A program made the translations under genes and the position numbers. DNA of 64,000 bases from Palsa-295 sp963785585. Lineage in GTDB: Bacteria > Acidobacteriota > Terriglobia > Acidiferrales > UBA7541. How positions within the stretch are numbered: position 1 is the first letter of the stretch; each line of letters begins with the position of its first letter. This document shows positions 9,040 to 16,971 of this stretch, piece by piece. Below the pieces are notes generated by a model. The model saw only the letters and a program-made list of their open reading frames with translations, searched no databases and was not told the DNA's origin. The DNA is taken from positions 1 to 64,000 of the forward strand of contig CAWAVW010000002.1 of assembly GCA_963785585.1 (NCBI GenBank), given 5' to 3'.

Positions 9040-9888
9040 CTATTTCTTTCGCGCCGATTCAAGCATGTCCCAGGCGGCGTCCGGCATATCGAGAAAATCG
9101 TTGAACTCGCCGGCGCCACGCAACCACAAACCGCCGTCGATCACCACGCATTCGCCGTTCACGTAGTCGGCTTGCGAGCTCAGTAAATACACCGCCAAAT
9201 TCGCGAGCTCGTCGTGTCGTCCGAAGCGCTTCATGGGGTGGCGCTCTTTGGCTTGCTGCTGAATTTGTTCGTTGGGCATCAGCCGCGACCAGGCCCCCTC
9301 CGTGGGAAATGGGCCGGGAGCAATCGCGTTGAGCCGAATGTGGTGCTTGGCCCATTCGACGGCGAGCGAGCGCGTCAGCGCCAGCACGCCCGCTTTCGCG
9401 CAGGCAGACGGGACCACGAATCCAGAACCCGCGTTTGTGGCCGCATATGTCGTGACGATGTTCAACACATTCCCTGGCTGCTTCGCCTCGATCCACTTGC
9501 GGCCCAGCGCGAGCGTGAAGTGGAACGTTCCTTGCAGCACAATTCCCACGACTGCATTGAACGCGTTGGGCGAAAGCTTTTCCGTGCGCGCGATGAAATT
9601 TCCCGCGGCATTGTTTACCAGCGTATCCACGCCGCCAAACTCTTTTTCCGCCGCCTCGATCACCTTTTCGACGGCCGCGAAATCCCGCACGTCGGCGCTG
9701 GCATACGCAGCCCGGGCGCCCTTGGCGCGAATCGCGTCGCACGTTTCAACGAGTGGCTCTTCGCGTCTGCCAACCAGAAATAAATTCGCGCCCACCTCGG
9801 CGAACCGCAGCGCCATCGAACGGCCTAAGCCGGTGCCGCCGCCGGTGATCAGAATTGTGCGGCCTTTGAACAAATCGGTTTGAAACAT
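9040..9888 (-). CDS. SDR-family oxidoreductase, 2,4-dienoyl-CoA reductase-like
   Basis: This is a 282-residue short-chain dehydrogenase with the cofactor loop TGGGTGLG at about 16-23, the NNAAGNF motif and the C-terminal YVNGECVVIDGG. The usual YxxxK site reads SACAKAG, and the stretch APGPFPTEGAWSRL follows. Both are characteristic of the 2,4-dienoyl-CoA reductase branch rather than of ordinary ketoreductases. The predicted role is therefore NADPH-dependent reduction of unsaturated acyl-CoAs in fatty-acid oxidation. Substrate assignment is by family resemblance only. Confidence 0.85.
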   Translation of the reverse strand: MFQTDLFKGRTILITGGGTGLGRSMALRFAEVGANLFLVGRREEPLVETCDAIRAKGARAAYASADVRDFAAVEKVIEAAEKEFGGVDTLVNNAAGNFIARTEKLSPNAFNAVVGIVLQGTFHFTLALGRKWIEAKQPGNVLNIVTTYAATNAGSGFVVPSACAKAGVLALTRSLAVEWAKHHIRLNAIAPGPFPTEGAWSRLMPNEQIQQQAKERHPMKRFGRHDELANLAVYLLSSQADYVNGECVVIDGGLWLRGAGEFNDFLDMPDAAWDMLESARKK

Positions 9889-10047
9889 GGCACGCCCCCT
9901 AAAACGCTCCGTATTCTTCGCTTATCCGTGGGACCACTGCAAGCCTCATTTGGCGAAGAGGCGGCAATGCTTGGCAACGGACTTCGCGTGTGCTATTCAA
10001 TCCACTCGCGTTTGGTCGTGTCTCGGTCTGAAAAGGATGGCTTGGTT

Positions 10048-10653
10048 ATGAAATTTATTCTAGGTCTGATTCTGGGCATCTTGATTGTGCCTGTCTGCGC
10101 CTGGCTTTACTTGCACAGCGGTTCGGCTCCGGTTGCGGCCAGCGATCCGATGCTCCCGTTCGAAAAGGACCTGGCGCGTGGCGCGCTCCACGCGCGAATC
10201 GCGAAAGAAGCGCCACAGCGGGACGTCGCCACATTTTCGACGGAAGATTTGGCCTCCGGCGCGGACGTGTACCAGAAAAACTGCGCGTTCTGCCACGGCT
10301 TGCCCCAACAACCCGCTTCCGCCGCTTCGAAGGGCATGTTTCCACGCGCGCCGCAGCTATTCACCGCAGACGACACGGTAACCGACGATCCCGTCGGCGT
10401 CACTTACTGGAAGGTGAAAAACGGAATCCGCCTGTCGGGCATGCCGGGATTTACATCTTCTTTGACGGAACAACAAATGTGGCAGGTCAGCGCGCTCGTC
10501 ACACGAGCCGACAAACTTCCCGCCGAGGTGCTATCGGCGTTGAAGCCGGTTCCCGATGCGATGACTCCCGTTCCCGCTATGCCGATCGCGCCCAACGTGC
10601 CGCCCGCGGTTGCGCCGGCTCTGCATCCTATCTCTCCATCACCGCAGCACTAA
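10048..10653 (+). CDS. exported class I cytochrome c family protein
   Basis: The 201-residue protein starts at ATG 10048, with AAAGGATGG 7 nt upstream. The first 22 residues form a signal or anchor segment. The haem site is CAFCH (79-83) and a downstream MPGF can supply the axial Met. The C-terminus is a long Pro/Ala-rich tail, typical of periplasmic proteins tethered near the membrane. It probably carries electrons in the periplasm; the partner is not evident, since neighbours are not respiratory genes. Confidence 0.85.
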   Translation: MKFILGLILGILIVPVCAWLYLHSGSAPVAASDPMLPFEKDLARGALHARIAKEAPQRDVATFSTEDLASGADVYQKNCAFCHGLPQQPASAASKGMFPRAPQLFTADDTVTDDPVGVTYWKVKNGIRLSGMPGFTSSLTEQQMWQVSALVTRADKLPAEVLSALKPVPDAMTPVPAMPIAPNVPPAVAPALHPISPSPQH

Positions 10654-10718
10654 GAATCGCGGCGCACACCGGACGGATGTCGCGGTCGCGCCGCTCTTTC
10701 TGTGAAATTTCATCGTAT

Positions 10719-11306
10719 TTATTGCTGCGACTTCAAAAATTCGGCAGGCAGCGGATTGCTCGGCGTTTCTTCTTCCCAGTAGATCGTCACGACCCACCAC
10801 CGGGTCCCGTCGAAGAAGAGTTGAAAGCTGTTGATGCCGCGCGCGAACGGTGCCGGATCTTTCGCGTCATGCCGGGATTCGTAGGTGCTGAAAATCTGCA
10901 TGATGTGGCCGTAGCGCTCCGACCGTCGGGCAACTTCCCGTTCCGCGAATCCGTTTTTTAGGAAATAGGCGTCGGCGCGTTTGGCGTATTCCTCCGGAGT
11001 GATCACCCGTGTGCGGAGTGTTCCATCTTTGTCCGGGCCGGCGGGTATCAGGCGCGCTCCGGGCACAAAGAGCGATAAAAATCGATCCCAGTCTCGCTTT
11101 TGTCCGGCGGGCCCGGAGATCACGTCGTACGTCGCGGCCATGATCGCGTCCGGCGACGCTACGTCCGCGGGATTTGCAGCGGGAGGCGGAGCCGGTGTGG
11201 CCGTCGTCGGCGGAGCGTCGCTTTTTGGTTTTTCTTGGGCATGAACAGGAGCGATTGCGGCGATCGCCACAAACGCGAGCGCGGCAATGTATTTTCGAGC
11301 GGACAT
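10719..11306 (-). CDS. exported SnoaL/DUF4440-like (NTF2-fold) protein
   Basis: The 195-residue protein has a clear signal peptide (MSARKYIAALAFVAIAAIAPVHAQ) and a Pro/Thr/Ala linker. The remaining domain, with AATYDVISGPAGQKRDWDRF, LFVPGARLIP and a closing FQLFFDGTRWWVVTIYWEEE, matches the NTF2-like SnoaL/DUF4440 pattern. No catalytic residues can be named. It lies 24 bp downstream of the porin gene on the same strand and is likely co-transcribed with it. Confidence 0.65.
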   Translation of the reverse strand: MSARKYIAALAFVAIAAIAPVHAQEKPKSDAPPTTATPAPPPAANPADVASPDAIMAATYDVISGPAGQKRDWDRFLSLFVPGARLIPAGPDKDGTLRTRVITPEEYAKRADAYFLKNGFAEREVARRSERYGHIMQIFSTYESRHDAKDPAPFARGINSFQLFFDGTRWWVVTIYWEEETPSNPLPAEFLKSQQ

Positions 11307-11330
11307 TGCAAACCTCCCGATTTTTCCGAG

Positions 11331-12833
11331 TTAGAAATCCACGTGGAAACGCAGGCCCGGAACAAACACCGGCCCGCGAGCCATGTTGTATCCCGGATTG
11401 TTCACATGCTGCAAGTCAAACGAAGCGAAGAATCCCCGCCAAACGTGCGCGGTGTAAAAGCCCTCCACAATTTTCTCCGGCCCGTAGGTTAGTCCGCCGT
11501 CGCCAAGCAAAAATCCCAAGCCGCCCAGCGCCAGGTACTGCTGATGGGCGGCGACGATTCCGTTCGCGTTGAAAACCGCGCCCACCCGATCGTTGCGACG
11601 TCGCCACCGATCGCCTTTCGTGAACGCTCCGAATTCGACGGTGCGATCGACTTCCGTGTAAGCAAATGATTCGTTTCGACCGTCGCTCCATCCCACTCGC
11701 CCGAACAGCGCAATCTGCGGCGTCAGTTGCTGCTCGAAATTCAGCCCAAACCCATATTTGTGCCGCCCCTGGCGTCGGGTGCCGATAATGTCCGGCACGG
11801 AGGTTTCACCGTTCAGGTATTCGCGGATCGCTTCCTCGTAATTCCCCATGTTCGCGTGGTTCAGGTAACTCAGAAATCGAACCACGCCGTACCTGTGAAA
11901 GAAAAAATGGCCGCGCGCCTCCAGCTCCAGATTTTCCGCGCGCGCGCGAGCGAGGTCGGCGTCCAGATGGATTCCGTTTGCGACCTTGGGCATCAGCGCC
12001 TCGCCAAAGCGCGCCGTGAACCAGTGGTCGTCATATTCGAGGATGGCGCCGTCGGTGTAACCGCGCGTATTCGCGGCATAGTCGTAGGCGCCGTTATTAT
12101 CGACAGTCCAGTTTAAAAACTGTAAATGGCTGTCTGTTCCGTAGGTGTTGGCGTCAAAAAAATCCACCATGCTGAATTTTCCCAGCCGGAACTCAATGCG
12201 GCGCGCGGGCAGCGACGTCGCCAATCCGAACGGACCCCGGGTAGCGTCCGTTTTCTCGTCGCTCAAGGGGATGATTTGCCGGATCATGATGCGCGCGACG
12301 TACGGATCCTGGCTGAGCGTCGGGTTGCGTACGACATCCAGATTCGTGAACCCGGCCATGCCCAGTGCATTGCTCAGGCCGTGCCCTCCGGCGCTTTCCA
12401 TGTCCAGAAAAACCTCGGTCGTCTTGGTCAATTCGTACCCGAGATACAAGGTGTAAACCTTCGACGTCGCGTTTTCGGCGACCGGTCGAAAGCTGTTCAT
12501 TCCGCTATAGGGCGCGGGAAAAGAGTCGTGCCATTGCAAAACGATGTTTGCCTGGCCGGAAATCCAGTACCGGCTGGTTTGCGAATGCGGAAAAAGCGTG
12601 AGCACGTCGCCGGACCCGTCGGAAGCCGCGTCAGAGGAAGCAGCAGGAGCGCTCGTCTCTGTGGGCGATTGCGCCTCAACATCAGCATTCGTCGCGCTCG
12701 CTTGCGAAACCGAAGGGTTTGTCTGCGCCGACTGCGCCGCAAGCCCCGAAGCGGAGAGTCCAACCGAGATCACCAGCAGCCCGGCAAAAATACGAAAATG
12801 AGCGATGTATCGGAGGGTCTGGATTTCCCGCAT
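11331..12833 (-). CDS. OprB-like carbohydrate-selective porin family protein
   Basis: A 500-residue outer-membrane beta-barrel candidate starting at ATG 12833 (an upstream in-frame start would add 56 residues of non-signal sequence). A signal peptide (LVISVGLSASGLAAQS) is followed by a Ser/Ala/Thr-rich linker. The barrel then shows alternating aromatic strands (YWISGQANIVLQWHDSF, RIEFRLGKFSMVDFFDANTY, KYGFGLNFEQQLTPQIALFG) and a terminal Phe (LRFHVDF), the outer-membrane assembly signal. The pattern with 'GLTYGPEKIVEGFYTAHVWR' fits the OprB family. Passive sugar or solute uptake is inferred. Confidence 0.75.
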   Translation of the reverse strand: MREIQTLRYIAHFRIFAGLLVISVGLSASGLAAQSAQTNPSVSQASATNADVEAQSPTETSAPAASSDAASDGSGDVLTLFPHSQTSRYWISGQANIVLQWHDSFPAPYSGMNSFRPVAENATSKVYTLYLGYELTKTTEVFLDMESAGGHGLSNALGMAGFTNLDVVRNPTLSQDPYVARIMIRQIIPLSDEKTDATRGPFGLATSLPARRIEFRLGKFSMVDFFDANTYGTDSHLQFLNWTVDNNGAYDYAANTRGYTDGAILEYDDHWFTARFGEALMPKVANGIHLDADLARARAENLELEARGHFFFHRYGVVRFLSYLNHANMGNYEEAIREYLNGETSVPDIIGTRRQGRHKYGFGLNFEQQLTPQIALFGRVGWSDGRNESFAYTEVDRTVEFGAFTKGDRWRRRNDRVGAVFNANGIVAAHQQYLALGGLGFLLGDGGLTYGPEKIVEGFYTAHVWRGFFASFDLQHVNNPGYNMARGPVFVPGLRFHVDF

Positions 12834-13150
12834 GAGCGATTCTCCATTATCAGTTTGAACGGCCGTAAGCCAAATTATTTTCCCGTTACATCCACAGCTA
12901 TTTCGGGGCACAGGCGTACCCGTGCCGTGGCGTGCTACGAACAGCACGGCAAGGCAGCACGGAACTTCGCTTCGCGGCACTTCGCGCCGCCATGGAATCA
13001 CTGATCCGAATTACGCGTGCAGCTTCCTGCTTCGATCAAACCAATAGGATCAGCCCCACTCGCCGAGGCATCCTCATTGCCCGTTTTCATCATCTTTAGT
13101 AGTCTCTAGGATTGCGCGTACAGCGGCAGGGTCAACAGAACAAGACAGGG

Positions 13151-15694
13151 GTGATCGATTTGCGGGTACATTCTTGGGTTGCATTCATTTGTCTACTTTT
13201 TGTGATGGTGATCTCGCCCTCCTGCACCCAGACGATCAACTATCCCGCGCCTACTCTTAAATCGATCAGCCCCACGAATATCAACGCCGCTCAACCTCAG
13301 TTCGTGCTGAAACTTATGGGCAGCAACTTCGTCCAGCAGACGGCCGTGCAGTGGAGCGGCAGCAGCGGCGCCGTGACAATCCCGGTCGTGATTTTCGTCA
13401 GCACCAATGAACTGGACGCCACCATTCCCTCGTCTTTGATCCAAAATCCCGGCACCGTCGATATTTCCGTAACCACCCCCACGCCGGGCGGAGGCACGTC
13501 GCCGTCCTCGACGCAGCAGCCCATCGTTTTTACCATCAATCCGATCAACAGCCCGATTCCGCAGATTACATCGATTTCGCCGACCGTCGTTTCCGCGGGC
13601 AGTGCGTCTGGTTTCACACTGTTCGTCACCGGCAAAGATTTTGTTTCTCAGTCCACCGTCTCGATCAACAACAATAACCGCACCACGACCTACATCAATT
13701 CCACTACGTTGCAAGCAAACGTCACTGCCGCCGACGTCGCCAGCCCCGGTTCGTTGCAGATTGCGGTGACCAATCCTCCTCCGGGCGGAGGCACCTCGAA
13801 CGCGATACCTTTGAGCGTTCAAAATCCGATCCCCACGGTCACCACGGTTGCGCCCGTCAGCGCCACGGCCGGTTCCGCAAACACAACGATCACGATCACC
13901 GGCTCGAATTTCGTAAACGGATTCACCACCATCACTCTGAACGGAGTCGCCGTCCCCACCTCGGTGGTTTCTTCCACGGAATTGACGGCCGTGCTTCCCG
14001 CAAGCCGCCTGTTGCAAGCCGGCGTGGAAAAGATTGTGGTCGTGAACCAGGGCCCGCCGGGCGGCGGCGATTCCAATCCGCTCACGTTCTCCGTGAATCC
14101 AAAGGCCTCGATCGGGCTGCCGGTTCTCGTCGATTTGGCGCCCGACGGAGCTCAGGCCGTGAACGGCATATGCGGTGGTTCTTCCAACTGCGATAGCGGG
14201 GCTCTGGGGCTGCAGACATTCAGCGTGGGACCATCGGTCAGCAGCAATGGACAGTTTGTTGCGTACGCATCGGTCTCGCACAACGTGGTCACCACGGACT
14301 TGAACCCGTCCCCCGATATTTTCCTGCGAAACACCTGCTTACAAACGACGACGACCACGGTTTCTTGCACGCCCTCGACCACGATCATCAGTACGGATCC
14401 CTACGGAAAAGCGGCCAATGGCACAAGTTCGGAACCTTCGATTTCAGACGAGAGCGCGACGCCGGGATTTGGCGCGTTCACTTCAACGGCCACAAACCTA
14501 CAGGTCGCCGTGCCGGTCAATAACAGTTTCAGCCAGATATATTGGCGGCCGCTTTGCACTTCGGCTACCTGCTCCTACGCGCCAACCAGTTTTACCACCC
14601 AACTGGTTTCGGTGGCCGCCGACGGGTTATCGGCTGGAAATGGCCCCAGCTACAATCCCGTTGTCAGCGCGGATGGAGAATACGTCGCCTTCGTTTCTCT
14701 TGCGACCAACCTGGTATCGAACGTCGCCGCCGACGGCGTCACGCCGCAGGTTTACGTTCACGTGATGTGCAATGGAGCGGTCGCATCCAGCTCTTGCGCT
14801 CCGCTCACCTATCTGGTGTCAACAGCCGACGGAACCACACCGGGGAACGCGCCCAGTTCGCGCCCCTCGATCTCCGATTTAGGGCTGTTTGTATCGTTCA
14901 CCTCGACTGCTACGAATCTCGGCGCCACGGCCCCCAATCCCATGGGAGCTTCTGAGATCTTCGAACGCAGCACGTGCGTTACGACGATCGGCAATACTGA
15001 CAACTCGTGCGCGCCGGAAACTCTCATCATTTCCACGCCGGATGGCACCACGCCCGCCGATGGCTCGAGCACCGATTCGTCGATCACTCACACATCGTCC
15101 GCAGTTTCTGCCAGCACCGTTGTGTACAACGGCCGCTTCGTCGCTTTCGCGTCCACTGGCACCAACTTGGTCCCGGGCGCCGGCCCCGTGCAACAGATTT
15201 ACGTCCGCGACACCTGCATCGGCGTCTCCACCTCGTCGATCGACAACACCTGTACCCCCTCCACAATATTGGTGTCCACCGCCGACGGAACGACGCCGGG
15301 GAACGGAGCCAGTTCGCATCCCAGCGTCAGTGCGGATGCGCAAATTGTGGCGTTCTCTTCGCTGGCTTCGAACTTCGCCAACACGACAAACGGAGTGGAA
15401 AACATTTTTGCGCGCAACACGTGTCTTTCCATCGTCACCACCTGTACGCCCAGCCTGGCGATTGCCAGCATTTCGCAAGGCGCTAGCCCCTCGCCATCGA
15501 ACGGCGCCAGCCTGCGACCCTCGCTCAGCGCCGATGGCCAGACAATCGGATTCCTTTCCTTCTCAAATAATTTGGTGACCAATGACACCAATGGGCTGGA
15601 AGACATTTTCCTGGGCACCACGACGTTCACAACCACGACGACGGTTACGGGCGTAACCGAACCTGCTTCAACGACAGCCACATCACAACGCTAA
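13151..15694 (+). CDS. exported IPT/TIG-domain and beta-propeller (PD40-like) surface protein
   Basis: About 847 residues from a GTG at 13151; an in-frame TTG at 13112 is the alternative. A hydrophobic leader ends at a Cys (VMVISPSC), possibly an imperfect lipobox. Three IPT/TIG immunoglobulin-like modules follow, each opening with a phrase such as PTVVSAGSASGFTLFVTGKD and closing with PPPGGGTS. The C-terminal half contains six repeats with the pattern RxTC...C.P...LVSTADGTTPGN.SS.PS.S.D...VAF.S.ATNL, resembling TolB/PD40 propeller blades with one Cys pair per repeat. Extracellular binding or adhesion is inferred; no enzyme domain is seen. Confidence 0.8.
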   Translation: MIDLRVHSWVAFICLLFVMVISPSCTQTINYPAPTLKSISPTNINAAQPQFVLKLMGSNFVQQTAVQWSGSSGAVTIPVVIFVSTNELDATIPSSLIQNPGTVDISVTTPTPGGGTSPSSTQQPIVFTINPINSPIPQITSISPTVVSAGSASGFTLFVTGKDFVSQSTVSINNNNRTTTYINSTTLQANVTAADVASPGSLQIAVTNPPPGGGTSNAIPLSVQNPIPTVTTVAPVSATAGSANTTITITGSNFVNGFTTITLNGVAVPTSVVSSTELTAVLPASRLLQAGVEKIVVVNQGPPGGGDSNPLTFSVNPKASIGLPVLVDLAPDGAQAVNGICGGSSNCDSGALGLQTFSVGPSVSSNGQFVAYASVSHNVVTTDLNPSPDIFLRNTCLQTTTTTVSCTPSTTIISTDPYGKAANGTSSEPSISDESATPGFGAFTSTATNLQVAVPVNNSFSQIYWRPLCTSATCSYAPTSFTTQLVSVAADGLSAGNGPSYNPVVSADGEYVAFVSLATNLVSNVAADGVTPQVYVHVMCNGAVASSSCAPLTYLVSTADGTTPGNAPSSRPSISDLGLFVSFTSTATNLGATAPNPMGASEIFERSTCVTTIGNTDNSCAPETLIISTPDGTTPADGSSTDSSITHTSSAVSASTVVYNGRFVAFASTGTNLVPGAGPVQQIYVRDTCIGVSTSSIDNTCTPSTILVSTADGTTPGNGASSHPSVSADAQIVAFSSLASNFANTTNGVENIFARNTCLSIVTTCTPSLAIASISQGASPSPSNGASLRPSLSADGQTIGFLSFSNNLVTNDTNGLEDIFLGTTTFTTTTTVTGVTEPASTTATSQR

Positions 15695-15729
15695 ACGGAC
15701 CAGAGGCGCCAAGGCAGGCGCCTCGATCG

Positions 15730-16587
15730 TCACTTCGCTGCGCTGATTTTCTTTTCCAGCGCGTTTCTCGCGGTCGTTAGTGTGAACGTCAACGATTCTT
15801 TCGGGACGCTCGTCACAAACGGTCCGACCATCCATCCGATGCCCGTAGGAATGTCGCGAGACAACGAGATCGCCTGGCATTCCACGTACGTCCCGCCGTC
15901 TTTCTGTTCGAATCGCCAGAACGTATTCATGCGCCACACGAAGCCCCGGTCATGTCCTTCGGGCTCCAGCTTTTCGTCGCTGCTTCCGGGGTTCGATACT
16001 TCCTGTACGCGCGTGGTCGCCGAGCGGCTCCATGCGTGCGTCGCATCCAGCCGCTGGTAGTGGATGGTTTGATCGGTATCCACCACCGTCGTGATGACCT
16101 TCTTCGTGTAAAAGCGGATGTGCACAAAGTAATCGCCATCCGAGTGCCTCAACGTGGTTGACTGCAGAATATCCGGCTTGAAGTATTCGACCTTGTGATC
16201 GTAGTCCTCCATAAACGTTAAAGTCTGCTCCAGGTTCGCGCCCGGAATAAAAACCGTTCCGACCCAATGATGAATCAATCCGCCCGGAACCTGGATGGCC
16301 GCGCCCTGATCTAGGGTTTCGAGCCGCTCGATTACAACCTCGCCTCTCTGGAGCGCGGCAAGCGCCCCGGTGCGCCGCGCCTCCGGCAGGCGTTCCACCC
16401 ACAAGTACGGGTTCGTCAGCTTCAGCTGGTCGTCCACTTGCGTCTGCGTTATTTGAATGTAACGGTCGTAAGCGAGACTGGTTTGCGCCTGTAAGTCGAT
16501 GGAACTCGCCGATCCGCTGAAGGCGAATAGACACGCGCACGCCGTTGCCGTCCACTTGCGTCGATACCTGTCCGCTTTTGCTTTCAT
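15730..16587 (-). CDS. exported SRPBCC/START-like protein of unknown function
   Basis: The protein has 285 residues: a signal peptide (about 1-34, ending SIDLQAQ), then an alpha/beta domain with DYDHKVEYFKPDILQSTTLR, VHIRFYTKKVITTVVDTDQT and YVECQAISLSRDIPTGIGWM. This order resembles polyketide-cyclase/START (SRPBCC) lipid-binding folds. No catalytic motif is recognisable. The gene converges on the TIG protein and has a 384-bp untranslated region upstream. Confidence 0.55.
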   Translation of the reverse strand: MKAKADRYRRKWTATACACLFAFSGSASSIDLQAQTSLAYDRYIQITQTQVDDQLKLTNPYLWVERLPEARRTGALAALQRGEVVIERLETLDQGAAIQVPGGLIHHWVGTVFIPGANLEQTLTFMEDYDHKVEYFKPDILQSTTLRHSDGDYFVHIRFYTKKVITTVVDTDQTIHYQRLDATHAWSRSATTRVQEVSNPGSSDEKLEPEGHDRGFVWRMNTFWRFEQKDGGTYVECQAISLSRDIPTGIGWMVGPFVTSVPKESLTFTLTTARNALEKKISAAK

Positions 16588-16971
16588 GTGTCGGTATTTC
16601 CGCCCACCGGCGGCAGCAGAACCCCTGTCCGTCGGCCGTACAGTCGATAAGAAGCACGGTCGAGGCCAAAAGATGCAAACGATCAGCGTATTTACGCAAG
16701 TTCGGAACGGCAGGATTGTTTGGGAGGAACCGTCTGAAAATATTTAGACGGGTTGAAAACTGCCCCGGATCCTTTTGTATGTGGAACCGTCGTCCCCGCT
16801 TTCGCAGCCTTCAACCCGCACGTAAATGCTCGCAGGATGTGCAAACAGAACCAATGGCGCTCACGGCTCATTTTTTTCAGTACCGCGGTTGTGGTACCAC
16901 CTTTGGACGGCCATCGCGGGCGACAATCCTCTTGTTTTCAGATGCTTAGGGCGGGCGCTCGAGCGCCAGTG
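16588..16971. other. 384-bp non-coding stretch between the SRPBCC-like gene and ppc
   Basis: No convincing reading frame. It must hold the promoter of the minus-strand SRPBCC-like gene. An inverted repeat CCGTCT(10 nt)AGACGG with an AT-rich loop lies at 16730-16751. A palindrome GGCGCTCGAGCGCC lies just behind the ppc stop but lacks a T-run. Nothing else stands out. Confidence 0.5.

Noticed and set aside
12890..12990. Imperfect hairpins with CGTGCT/AGCACG arms upstream of the porin gene
   Set aside because: Stems are short and interrupted; I could not find a second copy in the window.
13193..14281. 362-codon minus-strand frame
   Set aside because: Antisense to the TIG-domain protein, which has clear repeated domains; the frame reads as Arg/Gly/Asp-rich noise.
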